Shown: positions 42,487-50,174 of the stretch, one piece after another | How positions within the stretch are numbered: the first letter of the stretch is position 1 | Layout of the letters: each line of letters begins with the position of its first letter | From: RHKX01 sp041393495 | GTDB taxonomy: Bacteria; Actinomycetota; Thermoleophilia; Solirubrobacterales; 70-9 | Direction of reading: 5' to 3' | Assembly (NCBI GenBank): GCA_041393495.1 | Contig: JAWKKA010000005.1 | Coordinates: 62,001-126,000 of the forward strand | DNA length: 64,000 nucleotides | Translations under genes and position numbers: made by a program | The notes under the pieces: generated by a model | What the model was told of the DNA's origin: nothing | Databases searched by the model: none | Seen by the model: the letters and a program-made list of their open reading frames with translations, nothing else

Positions 42487-42881
42487 AGGGGAACCTCCTC
42501 CGATTCGCTCAGTGACGCCCGCTCGGCGTCGGTGATCTCGCGGGTGCTCCGCGCGGCCGGGTCCCAGAGCACGAGCCCGAACTCGGCCTCGACGACCGCC
42601 TCGCCGTCGGGGTCGAGGATCCGCTCGGCGGTCCGCAGGCTCTTCGTGCCGAGCTCGTGGACGCCGCACTCGACGGTGACCGCGCGGTGGCCGGGGGCGA
42701 TCTCGCCACGGAACTCGACCGAGCAGCGACCGACGACGTACTCCTCGCGGCCGATCCCGTGCTCGCGCAGGAACGCGTCGCGTCCCTCCTCCAGGTAGGT
42801 GAAGACGACGGCATGGTTGACGTGGCCGATCCCGTCGAGGTCCTGCCAGCGGGTAGCGACGCTGTAGCTGCCGGCCGCCAT
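42483..42881 (-). CDS. 4HBT hotdog acyl-CoA thioesterase (YbgC/FadM type)
   Basis: 132 residues, ATG 42881 sharing one base with the kdd stop (TGATG). The hotdog signature RWQDLDGIGHVNHAVVFTYLEEGRDAFL with the catalytic-type Asp (WQDLD) is that of YbgC/FadM thioesterases. In classical lysine fermenters this slot is filled by 3-aminobutyryl-CoA ammonia lyase (Kal), also a hotdog, but this sequence looks like a true 4HBT thioesterase instead. It may hydrolyse the aminoacyl-CoA product of BKACE or recover CoA. Confidence 0.82.
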   Translation of the reverse strand: MAAGSYSVATRWQDLDGIGHVNHAVVFTYLEEGRDAFLREHGIGREEYVVGRCSVEFRGEIAPGHRAVTVECGVHELGTKSLRTAERILDPDGEAVVEAEFGLVLWDPAARSTREITDAERASLSESEEVPL

Positions 42882-43915
42882 CAGGCTCCCACGACCCCGC
42901 CGGCGTAGGCCTCGCGCAGCGCCGGTGTCCGCCGGTAGAGGTCGAGCGCGTAGCTGCCGGCGTCGGGCGCGTAGCCGTTGCCGACGATCATCGTCACGTC
43001 CGAGCTCTGCCCGTCGGCGGTCAGCGCCGCCGTCTGAAAGCTCGTCGCCATCGAGTAGAAGAGGATCGTCCCGCCCGTGGCGGTGAGCAGGATCGCGGTC
43101 GCCTCGCAGCCGGTCGCGCTGACGACGACCACGGTCAGGTCGGCGGGGCCGACGCCGGCGGCGGCGACCGCGTCGAGGGCGCCGAGCGGGTCGCGGAGGT
43201 CGGCGACGATGCCGACGTCGCAGAGGCCGAGCGAGGCGACCCGGTCGATCGCCTCGCGGTCGACGTCGACCGCGACGACCGTGCCGTCCGCCATCGCGTC
43301 GCGGGCTGCGGCGAGGGCGAGCTTGCCGCCGTGGCCGGCGCCGAGGACGACGACCGTCCCCCGCTCGGGGGCGAGCTCGCGGGTGTGCGAGCCGGCGCCG
43401 TAGACGTCGTAGAGCTCGATCGCCGTCGTCGTCGGGATGTCGTCGGGCAGGATCCCCCACGGCGCCCGCTGCGGTACGTAGGCGGTGCCCTCGACGAGCA
43501 CGTGGGCGTTGTGGGGATCGACCGCCGTGACAGCGCCGAGGCGCAGCGGCGTCAGCGTCAGCGAGGCGAGGTTGACGACGCGATCGCCGACCGCGGGCGG
43601 GTCGGCGAAGCGGTCGCCGACCGCGGTGACGGTGCCGAGCAGGACGCCGCCGGAGTCGGTCTCGGGATTGTGCATCTTGCCGCGCTCGGCGACGATCGCA
43701 GCGATCCGCTCACCCATCGCCACCGGGTCCGCCCCGGCCCGCTCGCGGATGTTGCGGAACGAGGTCGAGTCGAGGCAGAGCCGCTCGACCGCCAGCTCGA
43801 ACTCGCGCTCGCCGACGGGCGGGCTCGGGTCGAGCCGCTCCGCCGGCTGCGGCAGCGCGTACGGCGGCGCGACCACCCTCGCGGCGCCGAGCTCCTCCCT
43901 GATGTCCACCCTCAT
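42881..43915 (-). CDS. kdd: L-erythro-3,5-diaminohexanoate dehydrogenase-like protein
   Basis: 344 residues from ATG 43915. Kdd oxidatively deaminates 3,5-diaminohexanoate (from beta-lysine) to 3-keto-5-aminohexanoate with NAD(P)+. Family blocks visible: LDSTSFRNIRERAG, IVAERGKMHNPETDSGGVLLGTV, VVNLASLTLTPLRL, the Rossmann GAGHGGKLALAAA and the closing FYSMATSFQTAALTADG..DVTMIVGNGY. It lacks the zinc ligands of ordinary medium-chain alcohol dehydrogenases. First gene of the convoy, immediately followed by the thioesterase and BKACE genes. Lysine 2,3-aminomutase and beta-lysine 5,6-aminomutase are not in the window. Confidence 0.83.
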   Translation of the reverse strand: MRVDIREELGAARVVAPPYALPQPAERLDPSPPVGEREFELAVERLCLDSTSFRNIRERAGADPVAMGERIAAIVAERGKMHNPETDSGGVLLGTVTAVGDRFADPPAVGDRVVNLASLTLTPLRLGAVTAVDPHNAHVLVEGTAYVPQRAPWGILPDDIPTTTAIELYDVYGAGSHTRELAPERGTVVVLGAGHGGKLALAAARDAMADGTVVAVDVDREAIDRVASLGLCDVGIVADLRDPLGALDAVAAAGVGPADLTVVVVSATGCEATAILLTATGGTILFYSMATSFQTAALTADGQSSDVTMIVGNGYAPDAGSYALDLYRRTPALREAYAGGVVGA

Positions 43916-43930
43916 GCCCGTACTCAAATG

Positions 43931-43974
43931 AACGATCGTTAGGGAACCTATCCCGGCGCCTGGAGCCCTGTCAA
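43931..43974 (-). promoter_or_regulatory. Promoter and TetR-like operator of the kdd-opp convoy
   Basis: Minus strand: TTGACA (43974-43969), 18-bp spacer, TAGGTT (43950-43945). The perfect palindrome AACGATCGTT occupies 43940-43931, exactly where transcription should start, and ends 16 bases before the kdd ATG. AACGATCGTT-like sites are typical of TetR-family operators, and the operon encodes a TetR protein. Confidence 0.72.
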
Positions 43975-44142
43975 CCCCTGTCCGCCTGCCCCGGCCGCCC
44001 CGATCCGGTCCGCGGCGCCGGTCGAACCTGCGGCCACGCTCCGCTGGGGCGCCCGGCGCCGGGATCTCGGCGTCACGCACCCCGGCGAGGTGGGCGAGGC
44101 CGCGATGACGCCACCGCCCGCGGGCATGATAGGACCGCTTCG

Positions 44143-45207
44143 ATGCCGCTTTCGATCCCGATCGTCTGGAGCGATGCCAACCGCCTCCATGAGCCCGGCG
44201 GCGAGGTCTGGGTCGGCGTGCGGACGCCGGGCACCGAGGTGGCGGAGCGGGCGGAGCGAATCCGGGCCGCCGTCGACGCGGCCGGCGCCCCGCGTCTCGA
44301 AGCCGCCGAGCACTCCGACGAGGTCGCGCTGCGCCTCCACGACCCGGACATGGTCGCGTGGCTTCGCCGGGCCGCGGCGCGCTGGGAGGAGGCGGGACTG
44401 ACCGACGAGCCGGGCCAGGACCGCGTCGTTCCCTACCTGTTCCCCCACCCCGGCCTCGTCGGCGAGCTGCCGCTCATCGACCCCGCCGCGGCCGCCGCCC
44501 GTGCCGGTCGCTGGTGCTTCGACACGATGACCCTGGTCGGCCCCGGCACCTGGGAGGCCGCGCGCGGCGCCCTCGACGCGGCGCTGACCGCCGCCGACCG
44601 CGTCGCCGCCGGGGCGCCGGTGGCCTACGCCCTCTGCCGTCCCCCCGGCCACCACGCGACCCGTGATGTCTACGGCGGCTCCTGCTATCTGAACAACGCC
44701 GCCGCGGCCGCTGCCTCCCTCCGCGCGGCGATCGGCGCTCCGGTGGCGATCCTCGACATCGACGCGCATCACGGCAACGGCGCGCAGTCGATCTTCTGGT
44801 CGGACCCGGGGGTCGCCACCGGCTCGGTCCACGTCGACCCGGGCGCCGGCTGGTTCCCCCACTTCCTCGGCTTCGCGACCGAGCGCGGCGCCGGCGCCGG
44901 CACGGGCGCGAACCTGAACCTGCCGCTCGCGCCGGGCAGCGGCGACGGCCCGTGGCTCGACGCGGTCGCGGCGCTCTGCGAGTTCGCGGCCACGGCCGGC
45001 GCCCGCGGTCTCGTCGTCGCGCTCGGCGTCGACGCGGCCGGCGGCGACCCCGAGAGCCCGCTCGAGGTCAGCGCCGAGGGCTATCGCGCCGCCGGCGAGC
45101 TGCTCGGCGGCCTCGCCCTGCCGACCGTCGTCGTCCAGGAGGGCGGCTACGACCTCGGGCGGATCGGCGAGCTCGTGGTCGCGACGCTCGAGGGCTTCGA
45201 AGCCTGA
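44143..45207 (+). CDS. Histone-deacetylase-family amidohydrolase (acetylpolyamine amidohydrolase-like)
   Basis: 354 residues. Arginase/deacetylase fold that removes acetyl groups from amines with a zinc centre. Seen: LCRPPGHHAT (tandem His charge relay), GSCYLNNAAAAA, zinc ligands Asp and His in ILDIDAHHGNGAQSIF, Asp in LGVDAAGGDPESPL, and the C-terminal QEGGYDLGRIG Gly-Gly-Tyr transition-state motif. Bacterial members deacetylate acetylpolyamines, acetoin-related or N-acetyl amino compounds. Divergent from kdd, it could feed that pathway with a free amine. A strong hairpin directly follows its stop. Confidence 0.87.
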   Translation: MPLSIPIVWSDANRLHEPGGEVWVGVRTPGTEVAERAERIRAAVDAAGAPRLEAAEHSDEVALRLHDPDMVAWLRRAAARWEEAGLTDEPGQDRVVPYLFPHPGLVGELPLIDPAAAAARAGRWCFDTMTLVGPGTWEAARGALDAALTAADRVAAGAPVAYALCRPPGHHATRDVYGGSCYLNNAAAAAASLRAAIGAPVAILDIDAHHGNGAQSIFWSDPGVATGSVHVDPGAGWFPHFLGFATERGAGAGTGANLNLPLAPGSGDGPWLDAVAALCEFAATAGARGLVVALGVDAAGGDPESPLEVSAEGYRAAGELLGGLALPTVVVQEGGYDLGRIGELVVATLEGFEA

Positions 45208-45257
45208 CCGCGAGATGACGCGAACGTCCTCCCCGGGAGGGGAGCGGGATCTCGCGG
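45208..45257 (+). terminator. Nested inverted repeat after the deacetylase-like gene
   Basis: The outer arms CCGCGAGAT (45208-45216) and ATCTCGCGG (45249-45257) are exact complements, and an inner CTCCC / GGGAG stem sits at the centre. It begins at the base after the TGA stop. No T tract, but this is one of the strongest terminator-like structures in the window. Confidence 0.6.
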
Positions 45258-45361
45258 AGCTGACGGTCGGGTGCGGGGCCAGCGGGATCGCGCCGCCGAT
45301 CGGGTGCGGAGCCGGCGGGTGCGCGCGGCCGGTCAGGCGCCGGGCGGGCGAACGCGACCCG

Positions 45362-46684
45362 TCACGTGCCGAGCGAGCGGATCGCGCGCAGGTTGAAGGC
45401 GGTCATCTCGGCGAGGTCGGCGACGTCGATCGCCTCGTCGGCGCCGTGCATGCCGTCGAGGTAGACGTCGAGCGGAGTCGAGAAGACCGGGGCGAAGCCG
45501 TAGGCGACCGTGTCCCAGGCCGAGCGCACGTAATGGGAGTCGGTGAAGCCGGGCGTGACGATCGGCAGCAGCTCGGCTCCGGGAAGCCGCTCGCGGACGT
45601 GCTCCTCGCAGGCCCGGTACAGCGGCGTGTCGATCGGCGAGGAGGTGCCGCCCGCGAGCGGCTCGAGCAGCTCGAGCTCGTGATCGATCCCGGTCAGCGC
45701 GTCGTCGATGTGCGCGCGAACGTCGTCGAGGGACTGGCCGGGCAGCGCCCGGCAATCGCAGATCACGTCGGCGAGCGGCGGGATCACGTTCGCCGGCTCG
45801 TTGGTTTGCAGGCCTGTCGGGGTCACGGTCATCCGCGTCATCGCCGGCACCATCCCGGCGAGGACCGGATGCTGGGCGGCAGCCCAGGCGACGGCTGCGT
45901 CGGGATCGTCGGCGGGCGCCCCGAGCCCGTCGAGCGCGGCCGCTGCCGCCGGGGTCAGCCGTGCCGGCGGCCGATGGTCGAGGAGGCGCTGGACGGCCTC
46001 GGCGGCACGGCGCAGCACGTTGTCGGCCCCGGCCGGGACCGAGGCATGGCCGGCCCGGCCGTGAAATCGGAGGCGCAAAGAGGCGACCTGCTTCTCGCCG
46101 ATCGAGATCGTCACCAAGCGCCGGCCGTCGGCGAGCTCGAGCAGCATCCCGCCGCCCTCGTTGATCGCGTAGTCGCAGCGCAGGTCGCCACGCTCGCGGG
46201 CGAGCCAGGACATTCCGACGTCGTAGGTGTTGCGCTCCTCGTCGGCCTCGGCGACGAGGACGAGGTCGCCGGCGGGCGTCTCACCGCTGCGGGCGATCTC
46301 GGCGAATGCGACGACCCGGGCCGCGAGCTCGCCCTTCATGTCGGCCGCGCCGCGGCCGTAGACGCGGCCGTCGCGCAGCTCCCCGGCGAACGGCGACACG
46401 GACCAGTTGGCGTCGGGAGCGGGAACCACGTCGGTATGCCCCATCAGCATCAGCGAGGGCCCCTCCCCCGCCCCGGGAACCCGGGCGACGAGGTTGAGCC
46501 GCTCGGGGTCGGGGCCGATCAGCTCGGCCTCGACCCCGGCCTGCGACAGCCAGCCGGCGAGGAACTCGGCGGCGATCGACTCGCCGCCGGGCGGGTTGGA
46601 GGTGTCGATCCGGATCAGCTCCCGGGTCAGCTCGCCGACCTCGTGGCGAAGCCGGTCCCCCTCGGTTGTCGGCGTGGCGGCCAC
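45362..46684 (-). CDS. M20-family metallopeptidase (ArgE/DapE/CPG2-like)
   Basis: 440 residues. Zinc-dependent amidohydrolase or dipeptidase of the cytosol. Metal site motifs: LMGHTDVVP, GRGAADMKGELAA, VAEADEERNTYDVG with the general-base Glu pair, and the dimerisation domain RFHGRAGHASVPAGADNV. The last ligand His lies in LDGMHGADEAIDV. Members remove acyl groups from amino acids or cut dipeptides; the exact substrate is unknown. It follows the HAD phosphatase by 12 bases and is the third gene of an MFS-HAD-M20 operon. Confidence 0.87.
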   Translation of the reverse strand: MAATPTTEGDRLRHEVGELTRELIRIDTSNPPGGESIAAEFLAGWLSQAGVEAELIGPDPERLNLVARVPGAGEGPSLMLMGHTDVVPAPDANWSVSPFAGELRDGRVYGRGAADMKGELAARVVAFAEIARSGETPAGDLVLVAEADEERNTYDVGMSWLARERGDLRCDYAINEGGGMLLELADGRRLVTISIGEKQVASLRLRFHGRAGHASVPAGADNVLRRAAEAVQRLLDHRPPARLTPAAAAALDGLGAPADDPDAAVAWAAAQHPVLAGMVPAMTRMTVTPTGLQTNEPANVIPPLADVICDCRALPGQSLDDVRAHIDDALTGIDHELELLEPLAGGTSSPIDTPLYRACEEHVRERLPGAELLPIVTPGFTDSHYVRSAWDTVAYGFAPVFSTPLDVYLDGMHGADEAIDVADLAEMTAFNLRAIRSLGT

Positions 46685-46696
46685 GGGTGCGCGAGT

Positions 46697-47362
46697 CTAG
46701 GGACGGGGGCCGGCGACGCGCTCGACGAGATCAGCGGTCAGCTCGCCCGGCGTCGCCACCGTCGCCGCGGTGAGCGCGAGCGCCTCGGCGCCGGGCGGGT
46801 AGTGCGGGTTCGGGACGGCGACTACGACCATCCCGGCGGTCGCGGCGGCGCGGATGCCGTTGGCGGAGTCCTCGATCGCGACCGAGCGGGCCGGGGCGAC
46901 CCCGAGAAGCGAGCAGGCCTCGAGGTAGACGTCGGGCGAGGGCTTGCCGCGCCCGACCTCCTCCGACGAGACCACCGCCCGGAACTCCCGGCGCAGCCCC
47001 GCGAGGTCGAGGAACGCCTCGATCAGCTCGCGGTTCGACGACGAGGCGAGCCCCAGCGGCCAACGGTCGGCGAGGCCGCGGACGGCCGCGACGGCGCCGG
47101 GCAGAAGCGGCAGGCCGGCGGCGTAGCCGGCGCGCATCCGCGCGACGACGAGGGCGTCGATCCGCTCCGCCCCCAACGGCACACCGAGCTCATCGCGCAT
47201 GTAGGCCGACCACTCGGGCGAGCTCATTCCCATCATCGCCCGGGCGGCCTCGCCGCGCCAGCGGCCACCGGCCTCGCGCGTGACCGCCTCCTTGGCTTCG
47301 TTCCAGCGCCGTTCGGAGTCGAGCAGGACGCCGTCGAGGTCGAAGACGACCGCCTCAGGCAT
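46697..47362 (-). CDS. HAD-superfamily phosphatase, subfamily IA
   Basis: 221 residues from ATG 47362, overlapping the MFS stop by eight bases. Motif I VFDLDGVLLDS (nucleophile Asp), motif II LASSSNREL, motif III Lys in GRGKPSPDVY, motif IV IEDSANGIRAA. The helical cap lies between residues 15 and 85. Beta-phosphoglucomutase/phosphoglycolate phosphatase-like; cytosolic, substrate undefined. Coupled to the MFS gene by overlap. Confidence 0.87.
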   Translation of the reverse strand: MPEAVVFDLDGVLLDSERRWNEAKEAVTREAGGRWRGEAARAMMGMSSPEWSAYMRDELGVPLGAERIDALVVARMRAGYAAGLPLLPGAVAAVRGLADRWPLGLASSSNRELIEAFLDLAGLRREFRAVVSSEEVGRGKPSPDVYLEACSLLGVAPARSVAIEDSANGIRAAATAGMVVVAVPNPHYPPGAEALALTAATVATPGELTADLVERVAGPRP

Positions 47363-48974
47363 CGGCGATCGCGGCGGGCGGCGCCCGCGCCGACTCGATC
47401 TCCCCGAACCGCTCGCTCGGCAGGTTCCGGGTCGCGAAGAGCGACGCAAGCACCAGCAGCGCGGCGAACAGGAACGCGGTCTTCAGGGCGTTGATCTGGG
47501 CGTCCTCGTAGTGCTGGACGAGGGAATCGGCGGTCGCGTCGTCTAGGCCCGCCTGCTCGGCGCCGACTCGGACCTGGTCGGAGGCGACGAACGTGCCGCC
47601 CGACGAGAGGCTGACCTCGACCTGCTCCTTGACGTCGGCGGCGATCCGCGGGTCGGAGGAGACGTTCGTGGAGAACGCCGCGATCAGCCCCGTGATGACC
47701 ACCGCCCCGAGCAGCGCGGTGCCGAGCGAGGAGCCGAGCTGGGTCGCGGTGTTCTGCAGGCCGCCGGCCTCACTGCGGTCGGCGTCGCCGACCGCCGACT
47801 GGACGACGTTGCCGAGCTGGGAGACGATCAGCCCCATGCCGGCGCCGAGGACGCCCATCGCCGTCAGGAACGCGCCCGAGTCGAGCGTCGGGTCGACCGT
47901 GTCGAGCAGGAGCAGCGTCGCGACGAAGACGACACCGAGCCCGACGCGGACGAGCGTCTTCGCGGAGTAGCGCTTCGCCAGCGCCGAGCCGGCGAGGGCG
48001 CTGACGAAGAGGCCGACCGAGGCGGGGAGCATCCGGACGCCGGTCTCGAGCGCGTCGAGGCCCTGGACGACCTGCAGGAACAGCGGCACCGTGAAGAAGA
48101 TCCCCATCAGGATCAGGTTCTGCGCCAGCAGCATCGCCAGGCCGCCGCGCAGGGTCCGCTTCCCGAGCAGCGCGAAGTGGACCAGCGGCTCCTCGTGGCG
48201 GCGCTCGCGCCGGCGCTCCCAAGCCCGAAAGCAGCCGAGCACGAGCGCCCCGGCGGCGACGACGAAGGGCGTCAGCGAGAAGCCGAACGGCTCGACGGGC
48301 GAGTCCAGCGGCCGCAGCCAGCCCCAGTTGCTGGCCTGCAGGACGCCGAGCACCATGAGCGCGAGCCCGGCGGCCGAGAGGGTCGAGCCGACCCAGTCGA
48401 GGCGGGGCCTGCCGGCCTCCCGTTCCGGTTCGGCGATCAGGCGCGCCGTCAACAGGATCGCGATCGCGATCGCGACCTCGCCGGCGAAGACGATCCGCCA
48501 GCTCAGCTCGGTCGTCGCCCAGCCGCCGAGGATCGGGCCCACCGCGATCCCGGCGCCGGCGACGCCACCGAGCACGCCGTAGGCGACCGCCCGGCTCTCG
48601 CCCCTGTAGGTGACGGCGGTGAGGGCGACGAGCGCCGGCAGGACCAGCGCCGCGCCGATGCCCTCGAGGATCGACCAGCCGAGCATCAGCGTCGGCACGC
48701 TCCACGATGCCGCCGTGAGCGCCGACCCGCAGCCGTAGATCACCATCCCGATCGTGAACGCGCGCCGGCGTCCGATCAGATCGCCGATCTTGCCGCCGGT
48801 CATCATCAGCGCCGCCATCACCAGCGCGTAGAGCGCGATGACGATCTGGATCGTCGTGACCGTCGTGTCGAAGTCGTCGACGAGCTGCGAGATCGCCACG
48901 TTCATGACAGCCTGATCGAGGACCATCAGAAATTGGGCCGCAGCGAGGACGATAAGGGCCGACCACTTGCTCAT
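47355..48974 (-). CDS. MFS drug:H+ antiporter, DHA2 family
   Basis: 539 residues from ATG 48974 (MSKWSALIVLAAAQFL); a longer frame upstream is not convincing. 14-helix exporter with TM1 LMVLDQAVMNVAISQLVDDF, where Gln-Ala replaces the usual Asp-hydroxyl pair, motif A TGGKIGDLIGRRRAF, and motif C VAGAGIAVGPILGGW. An extended extracellular loop near 445-500 lies before the last helix (SDPRIAADVKEQVEVSL). First gene of the operon with the HAD phosphatase and the M20 peptidase. Substrate unknown. Confidence 0.87.
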   Translation of the reverse strand: MSKWSALIVLAAAQFLMVLDQAVMNVAISQLVDDFDTTVTTIQIVIALYALVMAALMMTGGKIGDLIGRRRAFTIGMVIYGCGSALTAASWSVPTLMLGWSILEGIGAALVLPALVALTAVTYRGESRAVAYGVLGGVAGAGIAVGPILGGWATTELSWRIVFAGEVAIAIAILLTARLIAEPEREAGRPRLDWVGSTLSAAGLALMVLGVLQASNWGWLRPLDSPVEPFGFSLTPFVVAAGALVLGCFRAWERRRERRHEEPLVHFALLGKRTLRGGLAMLLAQNLILMGIFFTVPLFLQVVQGLDALETGVRMLPASVGLFVSALAGSALAKRYSAKTLVRVGLGVVFVATLLLLDTVDPTLDSGAFLTAMGVLGAGMGLIVSQLGNVVQSAVGDADRSEAGGLQNTATQLGSSLGTALLGAVVITGLIAAFSTNVSSDPRIAADVKEQVEVSLSSGGTFVASDQVRVGAEQAGLDDATADSLVQHYEDAQINALKTAFLFAALLVLASLFATRNLPSERFGEIESARAPPAAIADA

Positions 48975-49015
48975 CGCTGGCGCATCGCTCTCCGGTGAAA
49001 TAGACTTCGGCGATC

Positions 49016-49048
49016 CGTCGAACCGGCGGCCACTCTCCCGATTCGACG
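49016..49048. promoter_or_regulatory. Spaced inverted repeat between divergent MFS and DegV genes
   Basis: CGTCGAA at 49016-49022 and TTCGACG at 49042-49048, 26 bases apart centre to centre, lie in the 88-bp divergent control region. It could bind a regulator at two half-sites; no regulator gene is adjacent. Confidence 0.3.
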
Positions 49049-49062
49049 ACCCTTCATTCTCC

Positions 49063-49989
49063 GTGACCGCCATCGACCCTGCATCGACGCCTTCCGTCCC
49101 CGCCGCAGCCGCGACCGCGACGCGCCAGGTCGTCGTCTTCACCGACAGCACCACCTACGTGCCCGACGAGACCTACGAGCGGCTCGGCGTCCACCAGGTC
49201 GGCCTCTACGTCGGCTGGGACGGGCAGCTCGAGCCCGAGAAGGACTGGACCGACCTCGGCGCCTTCTACCGGCGGCTGGCGGACTCGTCGAGCCTGCCGA
49301 CGACCTCGCAGCCCTCGGTCGGCGACTTCGAGGCCGCCTACCGGCCGGTCCTCGAGTCCGGCTGCGACATCGTCTCGGTCCACATCGCCGCCGGGATCTC
49401 GGGCACCTGCGAGAGCGCCCGCGAGGCGGCGCGCTCGCTCGCCGCCCAGGGGGTCGAGGGACGGGTCGAGGTCGTCGACGCGCAGACCGGCGCCGGCGCC
49501 CTCGGCTGCATCGTCCTCGCCGCCGCGAGCAGCGCCGGCCTCGGAGCGGATGCCACGGCGGTCGTCGCCGAGGCCCGGCGGGCGCGGGAGTCGCTGGCGA
49601 TGTGGTTCTGCCTCGACACGCTCGAGTACCTGCGACGCGGCGGCCGGATCGGTGCCGCGCAGGCGCTGGTCGGCTCGGCGCTGAAGGTCAAGCCGATCCT
49701 CACCTTCGGGACCGAGATCACCCCGGTCGACAAGGTTCGGACCAAGGCCCGCGCCCTGCGGCGGATGCTGTCCTACCTCGAGGTGCTGCGCGACCGCGAG
49801 GCAACCGACTGGATCGTCCAGCACGCCCAGTCGCCCGTCGACGCCGCCTGGCTCGTCGAGCGCGGCGAGGCGATCCTCGGCCGGCCGCCGCTGTTCTGCA
49901 CCGAGGTCGGGCCGGTCCTCGGCGCCCACCTCGGCTCCGGCCTGCTGCTCGGCGGGATCGGCCTGCGCCCGGCCGACGACGGCGCCTGA
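49063..49989 (+). CDS. DegV-family fatty-acid-binding protein (FakB-like)
   Basis: 308 residues from GTG 49063 (VTAIDPAST); the exact start is uncertain because the first 25 residues are Ala-rich. DegV fold: VVVFTDSTTYVPDE, TTSQPSVGDFEAAY, IAAGISGTCESAREAA (the fatty acid carboxylate-binding Ser/Thr pair), LEYLRRGGRIGAAQALVGSALKVKPIL and GPVLGAHLGSGLL. FakB proteins deliver exogenous fatty acids to the kinase FakA; no FakA is in the window. Cytosolic. Confidence 0.88.
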   Translation: MTAIDPASTPSVPAAAATATRQVVVFTDSTTYVPDETYERLGVHQVGLYVGWDGQLEPEKDWTDLGAFYRRLADSSSLPTTSQPSVGDFEAAYRPVLESGCDIVSVHIAAGISGTCESAREAARSLAAQGVEGRVEVVDAQTGAGALGCIVLAAASSAGLGADATAVVAEARRARESLAMWFCLDTLEYLRRGGRIGAAQALVGSALKVKPILTFGTEITPVDKVRTKARALRRMLSYLEVLRDREATDWIVQHAQSPVDAAWLVERGEAILGRPPLFCTEVGPVLGAHLGSGLLLGGIGLRPADDGA

Positions 49990-49996
49990 GCCGCGA

Positions 49997-50075
49997 GACC
50001 ACGCCGCGGGCGGCCCGACCCGGACCACGCCGCGGGCGGCCCGACCCGGACCACGCGCGCGGGCGGCCCGACCCG
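49997..50075. repeat. Three tandem copies of a 26-27 bp GC-rich unit
   Basis: Copies at 49997-50022, 50023-50048 and 50049-50075. Each begins GACCACG and ends GGCCCGACCCG; the third has a one-base insertion. They directly follow the DegV stop in the gap before the convergent MMPL gene. There are no spacers, so not CRISPR. Confidence 0.9.
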
Positions 50076-50174
50076 GACCTGAGGGTGGGACACGATCCCG
50101 GCAGGGGGTGGGACGCCCCCGCTCCCCGGGAGGGACCCGGTTCGCCGCTCGGGTGGCGGGCGAGCCCGCTCCGC

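Noticed and set aside
42483..42881. Hotdog protein as 3-aminobutyryl-CoA ammonia lyase (Kal)
   Set aside because: The sequence has the WQDLDGIGHVNHAVV pattern of YbgC/FadM thioesterases rather than the Kal pattern, despite sitting in the place where Kal is often found.
49997..50075. Tandem repeats as a CRISPR array
   Set aside because: The units are contiguous with no spacers, only three copies, and no cas genes are nearby.
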